A DNA stretch of 64,000 bases from Leptolyngbya sp. FACHB-8 (GCF_014695575.1 NZ_JACJOO010000040.1:1-64000); one strand, 5' to 3'. Shown: positions 26,346 to 34,298, counted from the first letter of the stretch. Numbers and translations: made by a program. The notes: generated by a model from the sequence alone, not told the origin.

Positions 26346-26508
26346 GACTTACGCATTCATGTTGTGTGTACTCTGCAACTACACATAAGGAGGTTTATGC
26401 ATAAGAATTTACCCAGAATGTTGGTGCTTTGCCCGCTTCGCGGGCAAAGCACCAACATTCTGGGGGTAATTTCATTACTGGAAATCTCCTAACGTGAATG
26501 TGTAAGTC
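26346..26508 (-). repeat. Family E palindromic element, copy 2, with terminal inverted repeats
   Basis: The outer ends GACTTACGCATTCA (26346-26359) and TGAATGTGTAAGTC (26495-26508) are inverted repeats with one mismatch. The core hairpin has perfect 25-bp arms (26412-26436 and 26440-26464). The core and near flanks match the copy at 5956-6064 in opposite orientation. The two cores differ at two base pairs, both compensated. Confidence 0.85.
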
Positions 26509-26531
26509 TTGAGGATATTGGCATTTGATCC

Positions 26532-26588
26532 GGACAGTTTACTTTTGAAAAGTCGTGTGGATCACGACTTTTCAAAAGTAAACTGTCC
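26532..26588. repeat. Perfect hairpin, 26-bp arms
   Basis: Arms 26532-26557 and 26563-26588 are exact reverse complements around TGGAT. The arm starts GGACAGTTTACTTTTG. The element at 36152-36208 shares the inner TTTTGAAAAG and the outer GGCAGT/GGACAGT look, so the two may be related. Confidence 0.85.
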
Positions 26589-26654
26589 TGCTTCTAATCA
26601 CGCAACGCTATAGGGCACAATCTGAGATTAAAGATAATTAACTGGTGCACAACC

Positions 26655-27050
26655 ATGGGAGAAACAGGGATTCGAGCCGCGATCGCTATTAGCTTGGGGG
26701 CGATCGCGGGTGCTCTGAGCCGCTACTACTTCACTCTATTGTTCAAATCTCTGCTGGATGCGCCGTTTCCCTACGGTACGTTCTTGATTAACCTGACTGG
26801 ATGTGTAGGAATTGGTTTTTTAAGTGTTTGGTTGGGCGATCGCATTCCATCTCTTGCACCAGAGCTCAAGTTATTACTAATTACTGGATTTCTTGGGTCT
26901 TACACGACTTTTTCGACCTATGGTTTAGAGTCTCTTTCTCTATTTCTACAATCCCGCCTTTGGATAGGGCTAGCCTATTGGTTGGGGAGTGCAATATTAG
27001 CGCTTCCTTGTGTGTATTTAGGGACGGTTTTAGCCAAGATGAAACTCTAA
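26655..27050 (+). CDS. crcB: CrcB/Fluc fluoride channel
   Basis: The 131-residue protein has four membrane helices and the family motifs GTFLINLTGCVGIGF and GFLGSYTTFSTYGLE. CrcB proteins form dual-topology dimers that export fluoride. Many bacteria carry two paralogues, but only one is seen here. It is followed by convergent mntP about 65 bp away. No riboswitch was recognised upstream. Confidence 0.92.
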   Translation: MGETGIRAAIAISLGAIAGALSRYYFTLLFKSLLDAPFPYGTFLINLTGCVGIGFLSVWLGDRIPSLAPELKLLLITGFLGSYTTFSTYGLESLSLFLQSRLWIGLAYWLGSAILALPCVYLGTVLAKMKL

Positions 27051-27114
27051 TGTCGGGCCGGCTTGCAGGCCCATAGTTGTACTTTGTATCTCTTTCCAAT
27101 ATTTTTTGAGTAAT

Positions 27115-27684
27115 CTAAATCCCCTGGGTCGTTAGGTGCTCGAAAAGAATTTTGGCACCAATTCCAATCAGGACTAAACCCCCAACAATTTCGATCCTAC
27201 GACCTAGAAAATTACCGAATCGATGCCCAATAAAAACCGCAACCAGGGATAGCAGAAACGTAATGCATCCGATGATGCTGGTAGATTTTGAGATGTCAGT
27301 TTGCAATGCCCCAAAGCTAATGCCCACAGCCAGAGCATCAATGCTTGTAGCAAAGGCCAGTACCATCAATGTGTGATTATTAGTCGGATCAAACCGCTCG
27401 CAACCGTCCTCTTCATTGATCGCCTCATAAATCATCTTGCCGCCGATGCCACTTAACAACGCAAAGACAATCCAGTGATCGATATTCTCGACCAGTGACT
27501 GGACACCCAGCGATATGAACCAACCCAGCAGAGTCATCAGTGCCTGAAATCCACCGAAAAAGAGCGCGATTTTCAGAGCTTTATTGAGCTTGAGATGTTT
27601 GATGAGAAGCCCGCTACAAAGGGCAACGGCGACTGCATCCGCAGAGACGCCTACCGCTATCAATGAATCGGTTGCAATCGTCAT
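27115..27684 (-). CDS. mntP: MntP manganese efflux pump
   Basis: The 189-residue protein has six membrane helices. Two family repeats carry the acidic motifs SADAVAVALCSG (helix 1) and SIDALAVGISFGAL (helix 4), typical of MntP/YebN exporters that protect cells from excess Mn2+. Manganese is central to photosystem II, so control of its pool matters in this organism. The yybP-ykoY manganese riboswitch that often precedes mntP elsewhere was looked for in the 330-bp leader and not found. Confidence 0.9.
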   Translation of the reverse strand: MTIATDSLIAVGVSADAVAVALCSGLLIKHLKLNKALKIALFFGGFQALMTLLGWFISLGVQSLVENIDHWIVFALLSGIGGKMIYEAINEEDGCERFDPTNNHTLMVLAFATSIDALAVGISFGALQTDISKSTSIIGCITFLLSLVAVFIGHRFGNFLGRRIEIVGGLVLIGIGAKILFEHLTTQGI

Positions 27685-28016
27685 AGATACTCGCTAAAAA
27701 TTCGTCAATCAGAGAGTCTGAGCGAAGGACCGTGGCTATAAGTAGCAGAGCCGGTGCATTTTTCAATCCCTCTTTTGTTCTATTATCCCCTGATCATTCT
27801 GGTTATGTTTCAAATCTACAAAACATTAGGCCAAAAAGGCTGTATTGACCGCAGAGTAAGTAATATGGCCTTTCTGATCTGATGGCTAATCATGCCGATC
27901 AATAGATTGTGGCTGGAGGGATTCACAGCGCTCCTCCGACCACAACTACCTTTAGATTGGAATTGTGACCATCCCTTCGCTATACACTAATGTATTGGCG
28001 TTCGAAACATCCATCC
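27685..28016. other. Divergent gap between mntP and dapL with a small hairpin
   Basis: A hairpin at 27907-27945 (TTGTGGCTGGAGG against CCTCCGACCACAA, two mismatches) is the only structure seen. The gap should hold the mntP and dapL promoters. No further gene was found. Confidence 0.5.
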
Positions 28017-29252
28017 ATGGCAACCATCAACGATAACTACCTCAAACTGAAGGCAGGCTACCTGTTCCCCGAAATTGGCCGACGCGTCAATGCATTTTCC
28101 GAAGCGAACCCGAATGCCAGTATTATTCGCCTGGGCATTGGTGACGTGACTGAGCCGCTGCCCCAGGCTTGCCGCGATGCGATGATTCAAGCGGTCGAAG
28201 AGATGGGCGATCGCGCCCAGTTCAAAGGCTATGGTCCCGAGCAGGGATACCTTTGGCTGCGTGAAAAAATTGCTGCCCACGACTTCCAAGCTCGGGGTTG
28301 CGACATCGATGCCTCCGAAATCTTCATCTCCGATGGCTCGAAGTGTGACACGGGCAACATCCTCGATATTTTTGGTGACAACAACACCATTGCTGTAACG
28401 GATCCCGTCTATCCCGTTTATGTGGATACCAACGTCATGGCAGGGCACACGGGCCCAGCCAATGATAAAGGTGAGTATGGCGGTCTGGTTTACCTACCTA
28501 TCTCAGCAGATAACAACTTTACAGCTGAAATTCCTCAGCAAAAGGTTGATTTAATCTACCTCTGCTTCCCGAACAACCCAACCGGAGCGGTAGCAACCCG
28601 TGAACATCTGCAAGCCTGGGTCGAGTATGCCCGTACCCATGGCTCCATCATTTTCTTTGATGCAGCTTACGAAGCTTTCATTTCTGATCCCACCATCCCT
28701 CACTCTATCTATGAGATTGAAGGGGCACGGGAATGCGCGATTGAGTTTCGTTCCTTCTCGAAGAATGCTGGGTTTACTGGAACCCGTTGTGCCCTCACCG
28801 TAGTACCTAAATCCCTAATGGCGAAGGCCTCAGATGGCTCTGATGTGCAGCTTTGGGCTCTGTGGAACCGCCGCCAATCTACCAAGTTCAATGGTGTATC
28901 CTACATTGTTCAGCGTGGTGCCGAAGCGGTCTACTCGGAAGCCGGCCAACGGCAGGTCAACACGCTAATCGGCTTCTACATGGAAAATGCCCGCATCATC
29001 CGTGAAAAGCTGACAGCAGCCGGGTTCTCTGTGTATGGTGGCGTCAACGCTCCCTACATCTGGTTGAAGACCCCCCACGGTTTGGGCAGCTGGGACTTCT
29101 TTGATAAGTTACTTCATACCTGCAACGTGGTCGGCACCCCAGGAGCAGGTTTTGGTGCTGCAGGAGAAGGCTACTTCCGAATTTCTGCCTTCAACAGCCG
29201 AGCCAACGTCGAAGAGGCGATGAACCGTATCACTGAAAAGTTTGCAGTCTAA
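28017..29252 (+). CDS. dapL: LL-diaminopimelate aminotransferase
   Basis: The 411-residue protein (ATG 28017, [20 protein letters not shown]) has exactly the family length. It converts tetrahydrodipicolinate directly to LL-diaminopimelate with glutamate as amino donor. This is the lysine and peptidoglycan precursor route shared by cyanobacteria and plants. The PLP-binding lysine lies in [13 protein letters not shown], near residue 248. The longer frame from 27990 adds nine unsupported codons. An intrinsic terminator follows the stop. Confidence 0.95.
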   Translation: MATINDNYLKLKAGYLFPEIGRRVNAFSEANPNASIIRLGIGDVTEPLPQACRDAMIQAVEEMGDRAQFKGYGPEQGYLWLREKIAAHDFQARGCDIDASEIFISDGSKCDTGNILDIFGDNNTIAVTDPVYPVYVDTNVMAGHTGPANDKGEYGGLVYLPISADNNFTAEIPQQKVDLIYLCFPNNPTGAVATREHLQAWVEYARTHGSIIFFDAAYEAFISDPTIPHSIYEIEGARECAIEFRSFSKNAGFTGTRCALTVVPKSLMAKASDGSDVQLWALWNRRQSTKFNGVSYIVQRGAEAVYSEAGQRQVNTLIGFYMENARIIREKLTAAGFSVYGGVNAPYIWLKTPHGLGSWDFFDKLLHTCNVVGTPGAGFGAAGEGYFRISAFNSRANVEEAMNRITEKFAV

Positions 29253-29265
29253 CGGTAATTCAGCG

Positions 29266-29295
29266 AAAAGGTGGGAGCGTAGCTTCCACCTTTTT
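29266..29295 (+). terminator. Intrinsic terminator of dapL
   Basis: AAAAGGTGGGAGC pairs with GCTTCCACCTTTTT and ends in a T-run, about 14 bp after the dapL stop. Confidence 0.8.
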
Positions 29296-29328
29296 CGTAG
29301 GCGATCGCACACATTTTTACAAAGATAT

Positions 29329-29464
29329 TAAATTAACCTCAATTCGGGATAAGCTCAAAAGCCCATTTTGTAGTGCGTGAAGCGCACTACAAAATGGGCT
29401 TTTTCGAGGGGCGCGCTTTGCGCGCCCCTCGAAAAAGCCCTTAACCCAAACTCAGGTTAAATTA
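29329..29464. repeat. Family D element (122 bp) with 7-bp target duplication
   Basis: The element spans 29336-29457, with ends ACCTCAATTCGGG and CCCAAACTCAGGT. Direct repeats TAAATTA flank it (29329-29335 and 29458-29464). Two hairpins lie inside, one with tip TGAAG (29360-29400 area) and one with a CGCGCTTTGCGCG centre (29401-29437 area). It has the same length and layout as the copy at 59201-59322. Confidence 0.85.
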
Positions 29465-29521
29465 CAGTAAATCGCCGCTCACCTATACCCTAAGGTAAAT
29501 GCCGCATGCCAATTTAAAAGA

Positions 29522-29563
29522 AGCCCACGATTGTAGGTACAACCGCACTTACAATCGTGGGCT
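29522..29563 (-). terminator. Hairpin terminator of the 80-aa gene
   Basis: AGCCCACGATTGTA pairs with TACAATCGTGGGCT. On the minus strand it is followed by TCTTTTAAA, 15 bp after the stop at 29578. Confidence 0.7.
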
Positions 29564-29577
29564 CTCTTGATTCACGG

Positions 29578-29820
29578 TCAGTTGTTGTCATGCACAGATG
29601 GGCTGTCCAAATACTGCTCATAGAGATTGTGTACTAAATTTTCCAAATTCTCGTCAGGGCAGCAGTCGAACAGGGCATCGAAAATATCGATCAGGCGAGC
29701 GGCAGTTTCTCCAAGGGTGGGGCTGAGGCCCCAAACATCCTGCACCCAATCCTGAGGGCGATCGCTCTCGAAAATCATCCGTTCCAGTAACTGGCGGGCT
29801 TCTGTTTTAGAAATAGCCAT
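29578..29820 (-). CDS. Small acidic protein of unknown function (80 aa)
   Basis: I start at ATG 29820 (MAISKTEARQLLERMIFE), with AAGGA about 7 nt upstream. A longer frame to 29907 runs through a hairpin arm and is unlikely. The protein is acidic and helical, with WVQDVWGLSPTLGETAARLIDIFDALF in its middle and no signal or membrane segment. I recall similar short proteins in cyanobacteria but know of no function. It lies downstream of gpsA on the same strand, separated by a long hairpin. Confidence 0.7.
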   Translation of the reverse strand: MAISKTEARQLLERMIFESDRPQDWVQDVWGLSPTLGETAARLIDIFDALFDCCPDENLENLVHNLYEQYLDSPSVHDNN

Positions 29821-29849
29821 CACAATTCCTTCAATTCCATGGGGCTCAG

Positions 29850-29908
29850 TTTGTCTATGGTAGGAGGAAGTGGGCACTTCACATCCACTTCTCCCTACCA
29901 TAGACAAA
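29850..29908. repeat. Hairpin, 24-bp arms with two mismatches
   Basis: Arms 29850-29873 and 29885-29908, beginning TTTGTCTATGGTAGG, lie between gpsA and the 80-aa gene. It sits 16 bp after the gpsA stop and may shape the 3' end of that transcript. Confidence 0.75.
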
Positions 29909-29924
29909 TCTGCACTCAGTTTTA

Positions 29925-30863
29925 CTAAGCCTCGGGTTTCAGGTCACGTTCCATTAAGGCTTCTACCGCCTGCTGGGGCGTAATCTGCTGATTCAGTAGC
30001 AGATAGACCTGATGAGAGATGGGCATAGAAATCCCCTCTCGATTGGCAATGGCAAACAGAACATTGGCCGTATTAACTCCTTCGGCGGTTTCGCCAATGG
30101 CCGCAAGAGCTTGCTCTAATGTCGCTCCCTGCGCCATCCGAAAGCCCACTTGATAATTGCGGCTGAGGGGGCTGTTGCAGGTTGCCAGTAAATCTCCCAA
30201 CCCTGAAAGGCCAAAGAAGGTTTCGACCTCACCACCCAGGTAAGTCCCAATGCGAATGATCTCGGCCAGAGCACGGGTGATCAGAGCAGATTTTGCATTC
30301 GTGCCCAGTTGCAGGCCATCACAGACCCCAACGGCGATCGCAATCACATTCTTCAGCGTTCCCCCCAACTCTGTCCCAACTGGGTCCTGATTGGTGTAGA
30401 CCCGAAAGCGATCCGACGCAAACATTTTTTGTACCGTTTGTGCGGCTTCTGGATTTTGGCTGGAGACGACCGTGGCTGCTGGAAGCCCCTGGTAGATTTC
30501 CTTTGAAAGGTTTGGTCCAGAAAACACCACAACCGGGTTATCGGGAAAATGCTCCTGCCAAATTTGTGACGCGGCACAAGTGGTTTCCGCATCCAGTCCT
30601 TTTGTGGCCGTTACGAGAATGACTTCTCGGTCCAGACCCAGTGTCTGTATCTGTTTCGCTACCTGCGGAACTCCTTTGATAGAGACTGCTGACAGGATAA
30701 CGCCTGCATCTTCCAGAGCCATTTCCATAGGTAGGGAACCCCGTCGCGACCAGAGTTTAGGCGAGTTTCCGGCCCGTCTGGCTAGCTCATAAAGGACAGA
30801 ACCCCAGGCTCCGGCTCCTAGAATTGTCAAGGGTTGAGGGGTAGGATGTTGCGAACTCAGCAA
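29925..30863 (-). CDS. gpsA: Glycerol-3-phosphate dehydrogenase (NAD(P)+)
   Basis: The 312-residue enzyme reduces dihydroxyacetone phosphate to sn-glycerol 3-phosphate, the backbone of membrane lipids. The Rossmann motif is ILGAGAWGSVLYELA near the N-terminus. VTATKGLD and the catalytic-domain block GGTLKNVIAIAVGVCDGL with its lysine follow in family order. The frame starts with TTG at 30863 without a clear Shine-Dalgarno sequence. Another TTG at 30830 is possible. A 350-bp hairpin-rich gap lies upstream. Confidence 0.92.
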   Translation of the reverse strand: MLSSQHPTPQPLTILGAGAWGSVLYELARRAGNSPKLWSRRGSLPMEMALEDAGVILSAVSIKGVPQVAKQIQTLGLDREVILVTATKGLDAETTCAASQIWQEHFPDNPVVVFSGPNLSKEIYQGLPAATVVSSQNPEAAQTVQKMFASDRFRVYTNQDPVGTELGGTLKNVIAIAVGVCDGLQLGTNAKSALITRALAEIIRIGTYLGGEVETFFGLSGLGDLLATCNSPLSRNYQVGFRMAQGATLEQALAAIGETAEGVNTANVLFAIANREGISMPISHQVYLLLNQQITPQQAVEALMERDLKPEA

Positions 30864-30920
30864 GAGGGAAAGAATACCAACAGAACGGTTTTCATCTTAA
30901 ACAATAAGGCGCTAGTTTTT

Positions 30921-31113
30921 GTAGAAGGGTGAATTTTGCCAGCAATTCTCATTTTGAAATCAGACCCGAAAATCGCGCGCCAAAGGCGCGCGGTTTCGGG
31001 CATCAAAGCCAAGAGTTCACGCCCGTAGGGCGTGAACTCTTGGCTTTGATGCCCATACTGAGAATTGCTGGAATTTTGCCGGTGCATCGCACCGGCAAAA
31101 TTCACCCTTCTAC
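30921..31113. repeat. Outer hairpin element, split by a second element
   Basis: The left end GTAGAAGGGTGAATTTTGCC (30921-30940) is the exact reverse complement of the right end (31094-31113). Removing 30940-31079 (the inner element plus one copy of the duplicated GAATTTTGC) restores a perfect 20-bp-arm hairpin with tip GGTGCATCGCACC. This shows a later insertion into the left arm. Confidence 0.88.
30940..31070. repeat. Inner element with 12-bp terminal inverted repeats and 9-bp target duplication
   Basis: The ends CAGCAATTCTCA (30940-30951) and TGAGAATTGCTG (31059-31070) are exact inverted repeats. GAATTTTGC stands on both sides (30931-30939 and 31071-31079). Inside lie a short hairpin (30965-31000, CCCGAAA...TTTCGGG) and one with 24-bp perfect arms (about 31001-31051). 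At 131 bp without coding content, this is a MITE by structure. Confidence 0.88.
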
Positions 31114-31116
31114 ATA

Positions 31117-31166
31117 CTGAGGTCCTGAATTCTGCAGCATAAAGCGCACAGAATTCAGGACCTCAG
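31117..31166. repeat. Perfect hairpin, 18-bp arms
   Basis: CTGAGGTCCTGAATTCTG pairs with CAGAATTCAGGACCTCAG around a 14-base loop. It abuts the nested element and lies 46 bp after the stop of the 51-aa minus-strand gene. Confidence 0.85.
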
Positions 31167-31211
31167 CAAGACTGCCCAGACAATTGTCAGAAAACTCGGC
31201 TGAAATTAGCC

Positions 31212-31367
31212 CTAGACTATGAAAAGATTCTGTAAAAGCGATAGATCAATCGGGGCCGGAAGCATTTCGCCCCGGAAGTCGAGCAGTTGTACCAGCAGCA
31301 GATAGCCAAAGCTGAGGAGTAAGGCGATCGCCCCGGTGACAATCGCAACCCATTTCGAACGGTTCAT
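31212..31367 (-). CDS. 51-residue single-pass membrane protein
   Basis: This is a short frame from ATG 31367 to TAG 31212. It opens MNRSKWVAIVTG, continues with a hydrophobic segment (about residues 7-30), then LLDFRGEMLPAPI and a short tail. The composition is that of a real small membrane protein. HIP1 sequence inside it encodes part of the helix. I recall similar short proteins in cyanobacteria but no function. It is divergent from the ABC ATPase gene (about 93 bp between starts). No strong Shine-Dalgarno sequence was seen. Confidence 0.62.
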   Translation of the reverse strand: MNRSKWVAIVTGAIALLLSFGYLLLVQLLDFRGEMLPAPIDLSLLQNLFIV

Positions 31368-31460
31368 AATTGGCTTTTAGATGGGAATCTTGATCTAGAG
31401 TGACATAAAAATTGGCAAGATCGGGAACAAGTAAAGTGTGTTCGCTCCATTTTGATTGGC

Positions 31461-32441
31461 ATGGATACTGAAACCCAAGCGTCAATGACTCCTCTTTTAC
31501 CTGGGCAGTCGGTGGTGATTCACACCCGTGAACTCCGCAAGGTTTACCGTTCTGGCTTCTGGTTCAATCAAAAGAACCAGACCCTTAACAACTGCTCCCT
31601 GGACATTTATGAAGGGGAAACCTTTGGGCTGCTGGGGCAGAATGGGGCAGGAAAGACGACCCTCCTGAAGATCCTGCTGGGTATTGTGCGGCCCTCTAGC
31701 GGTAACGGCATGCTGCTGGGCAGACCGCTGGGCGATCGCACAGTCAAGCACCGGGTCGGCTACTTACCAGAAAACCCTTACTTCTATGACTACCTCACGG
31801 GTTGGGAATTACTGGAGTACGCGGCTGGTCTGTTTCAGTTGCCATCTGCTGTACAACGTCAACGCATCCCTGAACTGCTTGATCTGGTCGGCTTAGCTCG
31901 TTCTGCCGCTCAAAAGAAACAGCTTCGGCAATACTCTAAGGGGATGTTGCAGCGCATTGGGGTTGCCCAGGCCTTAATTAATGATCCGGATGTGGTGTTT
32001 TTGGACGAACCGATGTCAGGGTTGGATCCTTTAGGTCGCTTCCAGATTCGAGAAATTATTCAATCCCTGAAGACCCAGGGTAAGACGATTTTTTTTAATA
32101 GCCATGTGCTGTCCGATGTCGAGGCAATTTGCGATCGCGTCGGTATTCTGGCTCAAGGAGAACTCATTTGCCTCGGTTCAATCCATGAGCTGCTGGGCAC
32201 CACGGATCTGTACCGAGTAAGAGTTCAAAATGCCAATCCTGAGGTGCTGCGACAGTGGATGCCCGATTTGGAATTTAAGGATGGTTTTTGGCAGGGGCAC
32301 CTCAAAGGCCAACCTCAAGACTTTTTCTCTAGTCTGCGGCTGATGAAAGCTCAATTAATCTCAATGAGTTTGGCTCGCCCAAGTTTGGAGGAGTTTTTTA
32401 TCCAACAGCTTCAACAACGGGGCATTTTCAAAAGCCAGTAA
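31461..32441 (+). CDS. ABC transporter ATPase (ABC-2 exporter type)
   Basis: The 326-residue protein (ATG 31461) has Walker A GQNGAGKTT, signature YSKGMLQRIGVAQAL, Walker B VVFLDEPMSGLDP and an H-loop in NSHVLSD. A C-terminal DUF4162-like part follows, as in drug and polysaccharide exporter ATPases (NatA/CcmA group). No permease gene is adjacent. The FraE permease at 22292-23071 is the only ABC-2 permease in the window and a speculative partner. A TTG three codons upstream of the chosen ATG is an alternative start. A perfect 26-bp-arm hairpin follows. Confidence 0.85.
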   Translation: MDTETQASMTPLLPGQSVVIHTRELRKVYRSGFWFNQKNQTLNNCSLDIYEGETFGLLGQNGAGKTTLLKILLGIVRPSSGNGMLLGRPLGDRTVKHRVGYLPENPYFYDYLTGWELLEYAAGLFQLPSAVQRQRIPELLDLVGLARSAAQKKQLRQYSKGMLQRIGVAQALINDPDVVFLDEPMSGLDPLGRFQIREIIQSLKTQGKTIFFNSHVLSDVEAICDRVGILAQGELICLGSIHELLGTTDLYRVRVQNANPEVLRQWMPDLEFKDGFWQGHLKGQPQDFFSSLRLMKAQLISMSLARPSLEEFFIQQLQQRGIFKSQ

Positions 32442-32454
32442 TAGGCTCATAAGT

Positions 32455-32509
32455 GCCTTCATAAAAGAGAGGGGCGACGTATGACGTCGCCCCTCTCTTT
32501 TATGAAGGC
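32455..32509 (+). terminator. Long perfect hairpin after the ABC ATPase gene
   Basis: Arms 32455-32480 and 32484-32509 (26 bp, exact) enclose ATG. It begins 14 bp past the stop. The arms contain AAAAGAGAGG and CCTCTCTTTT, so it may work as a bidirectional terminator. A family C element follows with no gap. Confidence 0.8.
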
Positions 32510-32586
32510 TATGGCAACCCCTTTCCGATCTGATGAGGTATGAGAGATGAATGTGGAGCTTTGCCCCACATTCATTTCATGAAAAG
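32510..32586. repeat. Family C element, degenerate copy 2
   Basis: TATGGC...CCTTTCCGATCTGATGAGG resembles the start of the copy at 37905. ATGAGAGATGAATGTGG pairs loosely with CCCACATTCATTTCAT. It ends at the smpB stop codon. Confidence 0.65.
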
Positions 32587-33054
32587 CTATTGTGACTTCA
32601 TTGCCCGTTCCATTTCGCGCTTATCCTGTTTCTTCTTCAGATCTTCGCGCTTGTCGTAGGTCTTCTTGCCTCGGGCTAGGGCGATCGCTACTTTCACTCG
32701 CCCCTTCTTCATATACAGCCGCAGCGGAATCAACGTCAGTCCCTTTTGCTCCACCTTGCCAATTAAGCGGCGAATTTCATCCTTATGAAGCAGGAGCTTC
32801 CGAGTACGGCGAGGATCATGATTGAACACCTGGCTGGCGGTGTCATGGGGCGAAATGTGAACGTTGTAGAGCCACACCTCTTCATCACGAACCGATGCAA
32901 AGCCATCCTTCAAGTTGGCTTTGCCCTGTCGCACAGACTTCACCTCCGTTCCCCGCAGCTCAATGCCAGCCTCGTAGGTTTCCAAAATTTCGTAGAGGTA
33001 GCGGGCCTGTCGGTTGTCCGCCACGATTTTGATGCCGTCTCCGTTATCTGCCAT
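32587..33054 (-). CDS. smpB: SsrA-binding protein SmpB
   Basis: The 155-residue protein binds tmRNA and delivers it to stalled ribosomes for trans-translation. Family landmarks are [20 protein letters not shown], the [18 protein letters not shown] block, and the basic tail with [13 protein letters not shown]. The tmRNA gene ssrA was not found in the window. The stop codon touches a family C hairpin element. Confidence 0.95.
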   Translation of the reverse strand: MADNGDGIKIVADNRQARYLYEILETYEAGIELRGTEVKSVRQGKANLKDGFASVRDEEVWLYNVHISPHDTASQVFNHDPRRTRKLLLHKDEIRRLIGKVEQKGLTLIPLRLYMKKGRVKVAIALARGKKTYDKREDLKKKQDKREMERAMKSQ

Positions 33055-33140
33055 CGTAGTTCTTCGTTACCTTACTAACAGTTCCCTGGGATTGGGGAAG
33101 TCGGAAAAGCCTTGCGGTGTGCTGGCTTTGTGAGTATGGC

Positions 33141-33407
33141 TTACTCCACTACAACGTGCCACTCATGCAGTTCGTAGGTGACGCAGCCATTACAAATCAG
33201 GGGATCACGTGCCACAATATCCTTCGCTTCTTCGAGAGAATTCGCCCAGAACAATAACATACCGCCGCCCCGTTCCTGCCAGTACCCAGTCTTGGCTTGA
33301 TGCCCCGAGGCAATCAGATCTTTTACAAAGTCCAGATGGGCTGGCACATACTGGTCAAAAGTGGGTTTATCGACGAGGCCTTTTTCAATCTTGACAAACC
33401 AGGGCAT
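33141..33407 (-). CDS. YciI family protein
   Basis: The 88-residue protein fits the YCII domain: MPWFVKIEKG, then PAHLDFVKDLIASG with the conserved histidine, then FWANSLEEAKDIVARDPL. The fold is a ferredoxin-like dimer with a putative active-site His/Asp pair. Reported relatives vary in function and none can be transferred here. It stands alone about 85 bp upstream of smpB on the same strand. A two-gene transcript is possible. Confidence 0.85.
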   Translation of the reverse strand: MPWFVKIEKGLVDKPTFDQYVPAHLDFVKDLIASGHQAKTGYWQERGGGMLLFWANSLEEAKDIVARDPLICNGCVTYELHEWHVVVE

Positions 33408-33668
33408 TGGTTGCGTTCTTTCGTGGAATGGGTATTATCGGATGGCTAAGAGGGTGTTGAAAGATTCATTTCTCTGCACCAGCAGACAACCAAATCAACC
33501 CTTTTCAGGGCTGGCTTCTCAAACATCCTCTAAGGATACCTTAGCCAGAAGTTTTGCTGTCGTCGATCGCTCTTCAGTAAGCTTCATGGAAAGAGCCGTC
33601 AGGTTTGTGCTTCTAACAAGACAGTGCGTTGCTTGCTTCAATCGTATCGATGCCCATCACAGGACTTC

Positions 33669-34238
33669 ATGACCACAAGCCACAACCCAAATCCCCGATT
33701 TTTTATCGCATTCCTGCCTCCTGCGGAGATCGATACCTTTGCAACGACCATTATTCAGGAACTCGGTAGTCGCTATCAAACCCGCACGGCCAAAGCTCCC
33801 CCCCACATTACGCTACAACCGCCCTTCGAGTGGCCCGTGAACGCCCTTCCAGCTTTAGAGAGCAGCCTCCGAGCGTTTGTGCAGACTCAATCCCCAGTTC
33901 CTATCAGCCTGTCTGGGTTTGGCGCATTTTCTCCCCGTGTGCTTTACATTAAGGTGCTCAAAACGCCTGAATTGCTTCAGCTTCAGGCCTCGCTCATGCA
34001 ACATCTGGAAGACACGTTAGGGATTGTTGATCTCAAGAACAAGCGACGTGGTTATTCGCCCCACATGACTTTGGCTTCTCGCAACTTGAACCCACACACG
34101 TTCGAGGAAGCCTGGATGGATTTACAGAAACGGGAAGCGAACTTTGAGTTTACGAGCGATCGCCTCACTCTACTCATTCATCAAGGCCACCGTTGGGAGA
34201 ACCAGCAAGACTTTTCTTTGGCTGAGCACGGTTTTTGA
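33669..34238 (+). CDS. 2H phosphoesterase / 2'-5' RNA ligase family protein
   Basis: The product is 189 aa from ATG 33669, with AGGA about 5 nt upstream. The frame upstream to 33624 is unsupported. Two HxT motifs, HITL (His46) and HMTL (His132), mark the 2H superfamily, whose members cut or join 2'-5' or cyclic phosphodiester bonds in RNA or small nucleotides (ThpR-like). The in vivo substrate is unknown. It stands alone, followed by a family D element. Confidence 0.85.
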   Translation: MTTSHNPNPRFFIAFLPPAEIDTFATTIIQELGSRYQTRTAKAPPHITLQPPFEWPVNALPALESSLRAFVQTQSPVPISLSGFGAFSPRVLYIKVLKTPELLQLQASLMQHLEDTLGIVDLKNKRRGYSPHMTLASRNLNPHTFEEAWMDLQKREANFEFTSDRLTLLIHQGHRWENQQDFSLAEHGF

Positions 34239-34298
34239 GCAACAGTTCGCATTTGGAAATCTAGATTGGGGAGGCTGCACTCCTCAGGTAAAGCCTAA

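Larger units (their letters stand above)
26260..26654. other. Gap between the CobO-like gene and crcB, packed with three hairpin elements
   Basis: Three inverted repeats sit almost end to end (26274-26340, 26346-26508 and 26532-26588). The last 60 bp form the crcB leader. A fluoride riboswitch was looked for and its conserved motif was not found. Confidence 0.65.
30864..31211. other. Gap upstream of gpsA, almost wholly made of nested hairpin elements
   Basis: Apart from about 50 bp next to gpsA, the gap consists of one element interrupted by another (30921-31113) and a further hairpin (31117-31166). The gpsA promoter must lie within or beyond these. Confidence 0.65.

Noticed and set aside
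26589-26654. Possible fluoride riboswitch before crcB
   Set aside because: The conserved crcB-motif bases were not found in the short leader.
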